A stretch of DNA of 64,000 nt from JAEUPI01 sp046348365 (GCA_046348365.1 JAXMEL010000001.1:186001-250000), one strand, 5' to 3'; shown: positions 28,028 through 35,963, counted from the stretch's first letter. Notes: generated by a model not told the origin, from the sequence alone. Made by a program: numbers and translations.

Positions 28028-29365
28028 ATGACTGTCGGACGCACGCTGGCGCTGTTCAACTTCGACTGGGATCGCGAGGCGTTCGACCGGCTGGCGCCGC
28101 AATGGGATGTCGACCGCGCCGGCTTCGACCTGTTCACGTTCCCGAGCCAGCTGCGGCTGGCGTGGTTCGACCTGCAGCGCTTCGTCGACGGCCTGGCGCG
28201 GCGCGCGCGCCGCCACCGATGGCGCGCGGTGGTGTCGCACCACGAGCAGTTCGGCGCGCTGGCCGCGGCCATGCTCGCCGAGCGCATGGGCTGGCCCGGC
28301 ACGCCGGTGCGCGCGGTGCTGGCCTGCCAGCACAAGCTGCACGCGCGGCGGGTGTTGCAGCAGGTGTGCCCCGAGGCCGGCATCGCATTCGAACCGCTGG
28401 CCGCGCGCTACGGCGAGCCGATCCCGCAGGGCCTGCGCTACCCGGTCTTCGTCAAGCCGGTCAAGGCGGCGTTCTCGGTGCTCGCGCGCACCGTGCGCAG
28501 CCACGCCGAGCTGACCGCGATGACGCGCTTCGGCCCCGCCGAGGCGTGGATCATCCGCCGGCTGGTCGAGCCATTCGAGCGCATCGCGCGCGAGCGCCTG
28601 CCCAGCGCCGGCAGCGCGCACGGCCTGATGCTGGAGGCGCCGGTGCGCGGCACGCAGCACAACCTCGACGGCTGGGTTCACCGCGGTCAGGTGCGCTCGC
28701 TCGGTGTCGTCGACGCGCTGATGTACCCGGGCACCGAGGCCTTCATGCGCTTCCAGGCTCCGAGCCGGCTGCCGCACGGCGTGCAGCAGCGTGCACAGGA
28801 GATCGCCGCGCGCTTCCTGCAGGCCGTGGGCTTCGACCACGGCTTCTTCAACATGGAGTTCTTCCACGAGGCCGACACCGGCCACGTGAAGGTCATCGAG
28901 TTCAACCCGCGCCTGGCCTCGCAGCTGGCCGACCTGTACCGCCGCGTGAGCGGCCTCGACCCGCACGCCGGCTCGCTGGCGCTGGCGCATGGCGAAGACC
29001 CGTGGCCCGCGATGCAGGGTGCCGCCACGGCCGGCGCTGCCGCGAGCTTCGTGTTCCGCGCCTTCGATGCGCAGTCGGTGCCACCGATGCCCGGCGCGGC
29101 GCAGCGGCGCGCGTGGCGCGCGGCGTTCCCCGACGGCTGGCTGGCGGCGATGCCCAAGACCGGCCGCGGCCTGGCGCGCGACTTCAAGTGGCTCGGCAGC
29201 CACCGCTATGGCGTGCTGCACCTCGGCGGCGCCGACGAGCACGACCTGCACGAACGCTATCGTCGCGCCTGCACGCTGCTCGGTTGGCCGGCCGAGCCGG
29301 CTGCGCTGGCCGTGCCGGCCCGGCCGGCTCTCGTTTCACCCGTTGTGGAGGTACTGACCCGATGA
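28028..29365 (+). CDS. ATP-grasp domain protein
   Basis: A 445-aa protein with an ATP-grasp fold. An N-terminal pre-ATP domain (HHEQFGALAAAMLAERMGWPGTP, then ACQHKLHARRVLQQVCPEAGI) is followed by the ATP-binding part (YPVFVKPVKAAFSVLARTV) and the metal site near the end (FNMEFFHE and VIEFNPRLASQLADLYRRVSG). ATP-grasp ligases join a carboxylate to an amine or thiol through an acyl phosphate; the substrates here cannot be deduced. The C-terminal 80 residues are not a recognised domain. It follows the DUF547 gene by 7 bp and overlaps the YHS lipoprotein start by 4 bp, so the three are likely cotranscribed. Confidence 0.82.
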   Translation: MTVGRTLALFNFDWDREAFDRLAPQWDVDRAGFDLFTFPSQLRLAWFDLQRFVDGLARRARRHRWRAVVSHHEQFGALAAAMLAERMGWPGTPVRAVLACQHKLHARRVLQQVCPEAGIAFEPLAARYGEPIPQGLRYPVFVKPVKAAFSVLARTVRSHAELTAMTRFGPAEAWIIRRLVEPFERIARERLPSAGSAHGLMLEAPVRGTQHNLDGWVHRGQVRSLGVVDALMYPGTEAFMRFQAPSRLPHGVQQRAQEIAARFLQAVGFDHGFFNMEFFHEADTGHVKVIEFNPRLASQLADLYRRVSGLDPHAGSLALAHGEDPWPAMQGAATAGAAASFVFRAFDAQSVPPMPGAAQRRAWRAAFPDGWLAAMPKTGRGLARDFKWLGSHRYGVLHLGGADEHDLHERYRRACTLLGWPAEPAALAVPARPALVSPVVEVLTR

Positions 29366-29955
29366 ACACCTGGACCTGGACCCGCCGCCTCGTCATCCTG
29401 TTCGTGGCCGCGAGCCTCGGCGGCTGCGGCGCGATGATCGCGCAGAACCCGTCGAGCAAGCTCAAGCCCGTGAACGCCGTGGCCGACGGCGGCGACGAGC
29501 GCGTGATCCTCAAGGGCCACGACGTCGTCGCGTACTTCACGCAGGGCCGGCATGCGCTCGGCTCGCCGCAGATCAAGAGCGTGTACGAAGGCGTGACCTT
29601 CCGCTTCGCCAGCGCCGAGCACAAGGCGCTGTTCGACCAGGAGCCGCGCAAGTACATCCCGCAGTACGGCGGCTATTGCGCCAACGGCCTCGTCTACGGC
29701 ATTCCCTGGGGCGGCGACGCCGACACCTGGCGCATCGACAACGGCAAGCTCTACATCTTCGGCGGTGCCGGCTCGAAGGCCGCGTTCGAGCTCGACGTGA
29801 AGGGCAACACCGCGCTGGCCGACAAGTACTGGAGCGAAGAGGTCGAAGGCAGCAACAGCTTCATCCAGCGCAGCAAGCGGCTGGTCTTCCGCGTGCCGCA
29901 CTACAAGAGCGGCGACGAACTCGCGAAGATGGTGGCCGCTGCCAAGAAGAGCTGA
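29362..29955 (+). CDS. YHS-domain lipoprotein 1
   Basis: A 197-aa lipoprotein: membrane-targeting segment LVILFVAASLGGC with lipobox LGGC (Cys 22). The domain is of the YHS type seen in many exported proteobacterial proteins: GHDVVAYFTQGRHALGSPQI, YEGVTFRFASAEHKALFDQEPRKYIPQYGGYCANG. The C-terminal tail is Lys-rich. YHS domains are linked to metal or small-ligand binding, not proven here. Its start overlaps the ATP-grasp stop (ATGA), implying coupled translation. The next gene, transcribed toward it, encodes a related lipoprotein. Confidence 0.85.
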   Translation: MNTWTWTRRLVILFVAASLGGCGAMIAQNPSSKLKPVNAVADGGDERVILKGHDVVAYFTQGRHALGSPQIKSVYEGVTFRFASAEHKALFDQEPRKYIPQYGGYCANGLVYGIPWGGDADTWRIDNGKLYIFGGAGSKAAFELDVKGNTALADKYWSEEVEGSNSFIQRSKRLVFRVPHYKSGDELAKMVAAAKKS

Positions 29956-29964
29956 GCCACGTGC

Positions 29965-30639
29965 CTAAGGCGGGTAACCCAGCGCCGGCTGGCCGAAGCC
30001 CTCGGCCGCGCGCCAGCCCGGCGGCTTGAGGAACAGGTTGGTCACCATGCCGCCGGGGTCGTACGCGGGCCAGCGCTGGCCCGGGTGGCGGCGCTCCCAT
30101 TCGGCCTTGATCTGTGCGCCGGTCTGGTAGTGCGGCACCTTGTCGATGTAGGCGCGCAGCGACTGCCAGCGCCAGCCGCGGTCGCCGATCGTGGGCCACA
30201 GCGCGTCGGCGTGCGCGATGTTCCATGCCGGGTCGATCTGCCAGGCCGTTTGCCCGAGCACGTCGCCGAAGATGAAGAGGCGTCCGCCTTCGATCTGCCA
30301 TGCCGTGGGGTCGCTGCCGAGCTTGACCGCGAAGGCCGCGCCGCTGGCGCAGAAGCCGCCGTACTGCGGCTCGTATTTCGCCGGGTCGGCGCGGAACAGC
30401 TCGGCATGCCGAGCGCTGGCGAAGTAGTAGGTGCGGCCCGGCAGCGACACCTTGTGTGCCGGGCTGCCGCGTTGCGCGGCGCCATCGGTGAAGTACGCCA
30501 CCGGATCGTGGCCGAGCAGCATCACGGGTTCGCCGGCGGCGTTGTCCACCGTGGCGTAGGGCGTGCCGCAGCCGGCGAGCACGGCCGCGGCGAGCATCGC
30601 GGCCGCGAACCGAAGCGCCGTGCCGATGCGCAGCCCCAT
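29965..30639 (-). CDS. YHS-domain lipoprotein 2
   Basis: A 224-aa paralogue of the neighbouring lipoprotein on the opposite strand. The lipobox is LAGC (in MLAAAVLAGCGTPYA, Cys at about 24). The YHS-like core (GHDPVAYFTDGAAQRGSPAHKV, YYFASARHAELFRADPAKYEPQYGGFCASG) aligns well with the other copy, and the C-terminal part is longer (HYQTGAQIKAEWERRHPGQRWPAYDPGG). The start at MGLRIG has a GGAGCG site; the open frame upstream of it is not conserved-looking. It converges with lipoprotein 1 with 9 bp between stops and is divergent from egtD. Confidence 0.85.
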   Translation of the reverse strand: MGLRIGTALRFAAAMLAAAVLAGCGTPYATVDNAAGEPVMLLGHDPVAYFTDGAAQRGSPAHKVSLPGRTYYFASARHAELFRADPAKYEPQYGGFCASGAAFAVKLGSDPTAWQIEGGRLFIFGDVLGQTAWQIDPAWNIAHADALWPTIGDRGWRWQSLRAYIDKVPHYQTGAQIKAEWERRHPGQRWPAYDPGGMVTNLFLKPPGWRAAEGFGQPALGYPP

Positions 30640-30726
30640 GATCGCTCCCGGAGTGGGTCGCGGCATTGCACCACAGGTGCTGCCGTCGTGCAGGCGACGA
30701 CCCGCGATGACCCGCGATGGCGATGT

Positions 30727-30738
30727 GGCGATATCACC
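30727..30738. promoter_or_regulatory. Imperfect palindrome upstream of egtD
   Basis: GGCGATATCACC matches its own reverse complement at 10 of 12 positions and is the only AT-containing symmetric element in the 148-bp gap between lipoprotein 2 and egtD. Just upstream (30699-30719) the unit ACCCGCGATG is repeated in tandem. Either could be an operator; neither is assigned to a known regulator. Confidence 0.3.
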
Positions 30739-30787
30739 TGGATTCCCCGCAGGGCGTAGGCTGCTGCCGACCGGGATACTGGAATCG

Positions 30788-31738
30788 ATGAACACGCCGC
30801 GCTTCATTCAGGTCTACCGCGAGGACAGCGCGGCGGTGCGCGCGGAATTGGCTGCCGGCCTGCGCGAAACGCCGGCGCGCGTGGCGCCGAAGTTCCTGTA
30901 CGACGCGCTGGGCTCGCGCCTGTTCGAGGCGATCACCGAGCTGCCCGAGTACTACCCCACGCGCACCGAGCGTGCGATCTTCGATGCGCATGGCGCGGCG
31001 ATGGCCGCCAAGGCGGGCACGGGCTGCACGCTGGTGGACCTCGGCGCCGGCAGCTGCGAGAAGGCGGCGCGGCTGTTCGCGCTGCTGCGGCCCGCGCGCT
31101 ACGTGGCGGTGGACATCTCGGTGGAGTACCTGCGCCACGCGCTGGACCTGCTGCAGCACCGCCACCCGCAGATGGCGCTCGCCGGCGTCGGCATGGACTT
31201 CTCGGCCTCGCTCGAGCTGCCGCGCGAGCTGGGCAGCGAGGCGCGGCTGCTGTTCTACCCGGGTTCGAGCATCGGCAACTTCACGCCGCGCGAGGCGCTG
31301 GCCTTTCTGCGCCAGGCGCATGCCGCGGCGGCGGGCGGAGGCCTGCTGATCGGCGTCGACCTGGTGAAGCCCAAGGCCGTGCTCGAACTCGCCTACGACG
31401 ACCCGCTGCAGGTCACGGCCGCCTTCAACCTCAACCTGCTGCGGCGGCTCGACACCTTGCTCGGCTGCGATGCGCGCATCGAGGACTTCCGCCACGTGGC
31501 GCTGTACGACGAAGCGCAGCAGCGCATCGAGATGCACCTCGAGGCGCGGCGCGCGCTCACGCTGCGCTGGCCCGATGGCGAACGCCGTCTCGCTGCCGGC
31601 GAACGCATCCACACCGAGAATTCGTACAAGTACGGCGTCGAGGACTTCGACGCGCTGCTGCACGAGGCCGGCTTCGCCCGCACCACCTGCTGGACCGACG
31701 AGCGCCGCTGGTTCGCGGTGTTCCACGCCGCCGCGTAG
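30788..31738 (+). CDS. egtD: L-histidine N-alpha-methyltransferase EgtD
   Basis: EgtD trimethylates histidine with SAM to give hercynine, the precursor of ergothioneine and selenoneine. The 316-aa protein shows the EgtD signature: N-terminal LYDALGSRLFEAITELPEYYPTRTERAI, SAM-binding VDLGAGSCEKAARLF and YVAVDISVEYL, and the histidine-pocket region YDDPLQVTAAFNLNLLRRLD with a final IHTENSYKYGVEDF. It converges on the senA-type gene with 21 bp between stops. No egtC or egtE is seen nearby, so hercynine is most likely destined for the selenium pathway encoded next door. Confidence 0.95.
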   Translation: MNTPRFIQVYREDSAAVRAELAAGLRETPARVAPKFLYDALGSRLFEAITELPEYYPTRTERAIFDAHGAAMAAKAGTGCTLVDLGAGSCEKAARLFALLRPARYVAVDISVEYLRHALDLLQHRHPQMALAGVGMDFSASLELPRELGSEARLLFYPGSSIGNFTPREALAFLRQAHAAAAGGGLLIGVDLVKPKAVLELAYDDPLQVTAAFNLNLLRRLDTLLGCDARIEDFRHVALYDEAQQRIEMHLEARRALTLRWPDGERRLAAGERIHTENSYKYGVEDFDALLHEAGFARTTCWTDERRWFAVFHAAA

Positions 31739-31759
31739 GCGGCGCGCGATGCGCTGCGC

Positions 31760-32998
31760 TCACACCGCGCAGGTGCGAAACCCCGCGAAGAGATCGTTGC
31801 GCTCGGCGGTGAAGTAGTTGCGGTAGCGCCGGTGCTTCATGCGCGGTGCGGTGGCGAACGAGCCGCCGCGCAGCGCCGGGCGGCCGTCGAAGAAGGGCTG
31901 CGAGTAGTCGCGATAGGGATGCGGCTCGAAGCCGGGGTAGGGCATGAAGGGGCTGGCCGTCCACTCCCACACCTGGCCCCAGTGGAAGGCGTCGCCGCGG
32001 GCGAGCGCCGCGTGTTCCCACTCGAATTCGCTGGGCAGGCGCCGGCCTGCCCAGCGGCACCACGCCTGCGCCTCGTGATGCGTGAGGTGCATCGCCGGCA
32101 GCGCCAGGTCGAGCGCCACGCGCTCGCCGAAGCGCCGGCGCCACCATGAGCCGTCGTCGGCTCGCTCCAGGTATCGCGGCCAGGGAGCGGTCCTGCGCTT
32201 GCGCCAGGCCCAGCCCTCGGGGCTCCAGAGCTTGGCGTTGTCGTAGCCGCCGGCCTCGACGAATTCGACCACGCGCGCCCAGGTCACCGGCGCAGCGTCG
32301 ATGGTGTAGCCGGCGAGCGCCACCTCCTGCTGCTGCAGCTCGTTGTCGAAGGCGAAGCCGCCCGCGGGCGAGCCGATCGTGGCCAGGCCGCCGTCGATGG
32401 CGATCTCGCCGGCGTCGGCCGGCGCGGCCGCGGGCTCGATCACCTCGACGCCCGGCGCGAAGCCGAGGTTCTGCGCCATGTAGACCCAGGCCTCGCGGTG
32501 CATGTCTTCGTGGAAGAGCGAGAGGCGGTAGAAGTACAGCGCCGCGTCGCTGTCACCCGCGTCGGCCAGCAGCGCCAGCGTGCGCTCGCGGATGCGCGCC
32601 ACGTCGGCCAGCGTGTGCGCGGTGTCGGGCAGGCTCAGGCGCCAGCGCCGCGCATGCGCGACGGCGCTGGAGTTGTACAGCGCGTCGGCGTTGGCGCGCA
32701 GCGGCACCGCGCGCCCGGCCAGCGGGTCCGCGGCCGCGCCCAGGGTGCGCAGCGGGTTGCGGCCGATCCACCATTCTTCGAACCAGCCGATGTGCCCCAG
32801 CTCCCACAGCGGCGGGTTCAGCTCCGGCGTGTACGGCACCGCCATGCCGCGCGCGCCGAGCGCGGCGCGGTAGGCGTCGAACTGCGCCAGCAGCCGCTCG
32901 CGCGTGTCGCCCAGCGCATGCGCGAGCAGTTCGGCGTTGCCGTGCCGCACGGCATCGGCATCGTCGATCGCGGGGGTCGGGGTCGCAGTAGAGTTCAT
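31760..32998 (-). CDS. senA: Selenoneine synthase SenA (EgtB-like)
   Basis: An EgtB/formylglycine-generating-enzyme-like nonhaem iron protein of 412 aa. The N-terminal DinB-type helical bundle carries the iron-ligand pattern: His in ELGHIGWFEEW and the pair in FHEDMHREAW. The C-terminal FGE-sulfatase-type domain shows TIDAAPVTWARVVEFVEAGGY, LTHHEAQAWCRWAGRRLPSEFEWEHAAL, WEWTASPFMPYPGF and RGGSFAT. EgtB proper joins cysteine or gamma-Glu-Cys sulphur to hercynine; SenA joins a selenosugar. I assign SenA because senB and selD sit immediately beside it. The ATG lies only 2 bp from the divergent senB start; a GTG at 32950 is an alternative. Confidence 0.85.
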   Translation of the reverse strand: MNSTATPTPAIDDADAVRHGNAELLAHALGDTRERLLAQFDAYRAALGARGMAVPYTPELNPPLWELGHIGWFEEWWIGRNPLRTLGAAADPLAGRAVPLRANADALYNSSAVAHARRWRLSLPDTAHTLADVARIRERTLALLADAGDSDAALYFYRLSLFHEDMHREAWVYMAQNLGFAPGVEVIEPAAAPADAGEIAIDGGLATIGSPAGGFAFDNELQQQEVALAGYTIDAAPVTWARVVEFVEAGGYDNAKLWSPEGWAWRKRRTAPWPRYLERADDGSWWRRRFGERVALDLALPAMHLTHHEAQAWCRWAGRRLPSEFEWEHAALARGDAFHWGQVWEWTASPFMPYPGFEPHPYRDYSQPFFDGRPALRGGSFATAPRMKHRRYRNYFTAERNDLFAGFRTCAV

Positions 32999-33000
32999 CG

Positions 33001-33963
33001 ATGACACGCGCGCGCATCGCCCTGGTGACGCCGGCCCTGGCTTCGGCCAACAACGGCAACTGGCAGACGGCCTCGCGCTGGGCGCGGTTCCTGTCGGCCG
33101 ATTATCGGGTGTCGCTGCTGGCGCGCTGGCAGGGCGAGCCGGCGGATCTGCTGGTCGCATTGCACGCGCGGCGCTCGGCGCCGTCGATCGCTGCCTGGGC
33201 CGCGGCCGCGCCACGGCGGCCGCTGATCGTGGTGCTGACCGGCACCGACCTCTACCGCGACATCGACAGCGATGCCGACGCGCAGGCCTCACTGCGGCTG
33301 GCCGACCGGCTCGTGGTGCTCAACGCGCTCGGCGCGCGGCGGCTGCCGGAGGCGCTGCGCGACAAGGTGCGCGTGTGCCTGCAATCGGCCACCGCGCGGC
33401 AGACCCTGGCCAAGAGCGCTCGGTGCCTGCGCGTGCTGATGGTCGGGCACCTGCGCGCCGAGAAGGATCCGCAGACCTACCTGGCCGCCGCCGAGGCGCT
33501 CGCCGCGCGCCGCGACATCGCCTTCGACCACATCGGCGAGGCGCTAGACCCCGCGCTCGGCGAGCAGGCGCGCGCATGGGCCGCGCGATGGCCGCGTTAT
33601 CGCTGGCTCGGCGCGATGCCGCATGAAGCCACTCGCCGCCGCATCCAGCGCGCGCACGTGCTGGTGCAGGCGAGCCGCATGGAAGGCGGCGCGCACACGG
33701 TGATCGAGGCGCTGAGGAGCGGCACGCCGGTGCTCGCCTCGCGCATCGACGGCAACCTCGGGCTGCTGGGCGATGACTACGCGGGCGTGTTCGAGCCCGG
33801 CGACGCGGCGGGGCTTGCCGCGCTCGTCGCACGCTGCCGCGACGATCCGGCTATGCTCGCGCAGCTGCAGCAGCAGTGCGCCGCGCGCGCGCCGCTGTTC
33901 CAACCGCAACGCGAACGCGCCACGCTGCTTGCCATCGTGGCCGAACTGCTGGAGACCCGCTGA
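33001..33963 (+). CDS. senB: Selenosugar synthase SenB (GT4-like glycosyltransferase)
   Basis: A 320-aa GT-B glycosyltransferase. The N-terminal half has the short Rossmann-like pattern (ALVTPALASANNGNWQTASRWARFL, PLIVVLTGTDLYRDI); the C-terminal half has the nucleotide-sugar site (VLMVGHLRAEKDPQTYL, LVQASRMEGGAHTVIEALRSGTPVLASRIDGN). In characterised sen clusters SenB uses a UDP-sugar and selenophosphate to form a selenosugar. The assignment rests on length, family pattern and position between senA and selD; it could be mistaken for an ordinary family 4 glycosyltransferase. It overlaps selD by the TGATG type, so they are translated together. Confidence 0.83.
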   Translation: MTRARIALVTPALASANNGNWQTASRWARFLSADYRVSLLARWQGEPADLLVALHARRSAPSIAAWAAAAPRRPLIVVLTGTDLYRDIDSDADAQASLRLADRLVVLNALGARRLPEALRDKVRVCLQSATARQTLAKSARCLRVLMVGHLRAEKDPQTYLAAAEALAARRDIAFDHIGEALDPALGEQARAWAARWPRYRWLGAMPHEATRRRIQRAHVLVQASRMEGGAHTVIEALRSGTPVLASRIDGNLGLLGDDYAGVFEPGDAAGLAALVARCRDDPAMLAQLQQQCAARAPLFQPQRERATLLAIVAELLETR

Positions 33964-35027
33964 TGAATGCACCCGAGAAGCCCGCCGGCGTCCGGCTCAC
34001 GTCGCTCTCGCACGGCGGCGGCTGCGGCTGCAAGATCGCGCCGGGCCTGCTCTCGGAGATCCTCAAGGGCACCTCCAAGATGCCGGTGCCGCCGCAGCTG
34101 CTGGTGGGCATCGAGACGGCCGACGACGCGGCTGTGTACCAGCTCAACGACGAGCAGGCGCTGATCGCGACCACCGACTTCTTCATGCCGATCGTCGACG
34201 ACCCGTTCGACTTCGGCCGCATCGCCGCCACCAACGCGATCAGCGACGTCTACGCGATGGGCGGCACGCCGATCATGGCGCTGGCGCTGGTGGGCATGCC
34301 GATCAACGTGCTGTCGACCGAGGTGATCGGCAAGATCCTCGAAGGCGGCAACGCGGTGTGCCGCGCGGCGGGCATCCCGATCGCCGGCGGCCACACCATC
34401 GATTCGGTGGAGGCCATCTACGGCCTCGTGGCGCTGGGCCTCGTGCACCCCAAGCGCGTGAAGCGCAATGCCGACGCCAAGGCGGGCGACCGCCTCGTGC
34501 TCGGCAAACCGCTCGGCGTGGGCGTGCTCTCGGCGGCGCTGAAGAAGGACCAACTCGACGCCGATGGCTACGCGCAGATGATCGCCAGCACCACCAAGCT
34601 CAACACGCCGGGCCCGGACCTGGCCGCGCTGCCCGGCGTGCACGCGCTGACCGACGTGACCGGCTTCGGCCTCGCAGGCCACGCGCTCGAGATCGCGCGC
34701 GGCGCCGGCGCCACGGTGCAGATCGATTGGGCGACTGTGCCGCTGCTGTCGCGCGTGCGCGAGCTGGCCGCGCAGGGCTTCGTCACCGGCGCCTCGGGGC
34801 GCAACTGGGCCGGCTATGGCGCCGACGTCGTGCTGCCGGCCGGCTTCGCGGCCGAAGACAAGGCACTGCTCACCGACCCGCAGACCTCGGGCGGGCTGCT
34901 GGTGTCATGCGACGCGGCGTCGGTGCGCGAGGTGATCGCGATCTTCGAGCGGCACGGCTTTGCCGCGGTGCGCGAGATCGGCGCCGTGGTGGCGGCCGAA
35001 GGGCGGCCGCGCCTCGTCGTGCGCTGA
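33963..35027 (+). CDS. selD: Selenide, water dikinase SelD/SenC
   Basis: Makes selenophosphate from selenide and ATP. The 354-aa protein has the catalytic Cys/Lys motif GGGCGCKIAPG near residue 20 (Cys, not selenocysteine), the AIRS-type ATP-binding part (DDAAVYQLNDEQALIATTDFFMPIVDDPFDFGRIAATNAISDVYAMGG) and the C-terminal ADVTGFGLAGHALE-type region and DPQTSGGLL motif. Adjacency to senB and senA argues that this copy (senC) feeds selenoneine rather than, or as well as, selenoprotein synthesis. selA and selB are not in the window. Confidence 0.93.
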   Translation: MNAPEKPAGVRLTSLSHGGGCGCKIAPGLLSEILKGTSKMPVPPQLLVGIETADDAAVYQLNDEQALIATTDFFMPIVDDPFDFGRIAATNAISDVYAMGGTPIMALALVGMPINVLSTEVIGKILEGGNAVCRAAGIPIAGGHTIDSVEAIYGLVALGLVHPKRVKRNADAKAGDRLVLGKPLGVGVLSAALKKDQLDADGYAQMIASTTKLNTPGPDLAALPGVHALTDVTGFGLAGHALEIARGAGATVQIDWATVPLLSRVRELAAQGFVTGASGRNWAGYGADVVLPAGFAAEDKALLTDPQTSGGLLVSCDAASVREVIAIFERHGFAAVREIGAVVAAEGRPRLVVR

Positions 35028-35030
35028 CGG

Positions 35031-35327
35031 TCAAGCGGGCCGGTTGCGCCTGGCCACCCAGTACGACGCGCCGTCGGCGCCGTAGCGTTCGGCGTGCGGC
35101 GCCTCGAAGGCCACGGTGAACTGGTCGCCGGCTTTCAGATGCTGCGTCTGACCGCCGAGCGTGAGCCACATCTCGCCGCGACTCACCTGCGCCCAGACGC
35201 CGAAGCCGTGCGTGTGGGTGTCGATCACCGTGTTCGGCGCCCAGTGGCGCTCGAGCACTTCGTCGAAACCGCGGCGGCGGGCCTCGGCTTCGAACGCGGC
35301 GAAGTCGGGCAGGGCGCGGGTGTTCAT
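35031..35327 (-). CDS. Small cupin-domain protein
   Basis: A 98-aa single-domain cupin starting at MNTRALPDFAAFEAEARRRG. The metal-binding cupin motifs are visible: THTHGFGVWAQVSRGEMWLTLGG (two His plus Glu) and HLKAGDQFTVAFEAPHAERYG (last His). It ends 3 bp from the selD stop on the opposite strand. Its role is unknown; small cupins of this kind are often sensory or dioxygenase-like. A link with the sen cluster is possible from position only. Confidence 0.8.
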   Translation of the reverse strand: MNTRALPDFAAFEAEARRRGFDEVLERHWAPNTVIDTHTHGFGVWAQVSRGEMWLTLGGQTQHLKAGDQFTVAFEAPHAERYGADGASYWVARRNRPA

Positions 35328-35383
35328 GGCGCGAGCATAGGGGCGCCGCCGAACCCGCGCCAGCTGCAGGGCGAAGGCACTCA

Positions 35384-35930
35384 TACCGACTCGCGCTCGA
35401 TCGCATAGAGAGTACCTGCTGCCTGCATGAATCTGCGCGGCGCGACAGGGGGTAGCCGCCCGGGGCTCATGATGGATCGGTCGGCACTGCGTGCCGACTG
35501 CGCTGCGCTGCTCGGCCTTGCGGCCCCGCTGCCGAACTCGCTGCGCGGCCTGCGGCCGCTGCGCTCGACCATCGTCAGCGAGTCAGAAGTGGAGGCGCGC
35601 ACTTCGGGCGCGCGGGCCGCAAGGCTTGCGCTGCTCGCCGATCCATAAATCGCCCCGAGCGGGTACCCCCTGTCGCGCAGGTCGACCGAGCGCTTCGAAT
35701 ACCCTTCGTTGCGGGACTCGGTGGTGTTCGCTGCGCCGTGGTCGTGGGCTGTGGGGCCCGGGAGCGAATCTGCGGCGGCGAGCAGCACAGCGGACCCCGG
35801 CCCGCGGGCCGGGGCGCCGCAGTTTGAGCGGACGGGCCCCACGGCCCGCGGCCGCGGCGCAGCGCGCGCAACCGCACGCACGATACAGCCTCACGCTCGA
35901 GCGAGCCATCACCTCAGAGACCCGAATGCG
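35384..35930 (-). repeat. Dispersed repeat, copy B (inverted relative to copy A)
   Basis: Read on the minus strand this matches 13525-13953. The core 35689-35870 is near-identical to copy A and is continuous where copy A has its 120-bp insertion. It contains a perfect 16-bp palindrome CCGGCCCGCGGGCCGG (35798-35813). At the other end the match resumes at 35389-35407. Between these parts copy B has a 239-bp inverted-repeat block absent from copy A. The two copies lie about 22 kb apart in opposite orientation. Confidence 0.75.
35440..35678. mobile_element. Inverted-repeat (MITE-like) element in repeat copy B
   Basis: A 239-bp block bounded by perfect 15-bp inverted repeats GCGCGACAGGGGGTA (35440-35454) and TACCCCCTGTCGCGC (35664-35678), with weaker complementarity for about 25-30 bp further inward on both sides (both arms contain ATGGATCGG). 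It is missing from copy A, which goes directly from the GGTCGAC stretch to a different sequence. No clear target duplication was found. It has no coding capacity; a transposed or hairpin element is the best description. Confidence 0.6.
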
Positions 35931-35963
35931 ACAGGATCGATGCCGATCTATTGCGAGTCGGGG

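Larger units (their letters stand above)
35328..35963. other. 636-bp gene-free repeat region
   Basis: Between the cupin and gntR genes no believable gene is seen. Almost all of this stretch is copy B of the dispersed repeat and the inverted-repeat element inserted in it. Short open frames on both strands follow the GC-rich repeat and do not resemble known proteins. Confidence 0.7.

Noticed and set aside
33963..35027. Selenoprotein machinery or SECIS-like element near selD
   Set aside because: No selA, selB or tRNA-Sec is seen and SelD uses Cys; the gene is explained by the sen cluster.
35381..35912. Open frames of 100-170 codons in repeat copy B
   Set aside because: Same reason: they run through the inserted inverted-repeat block and the repeat core without protein similarity.
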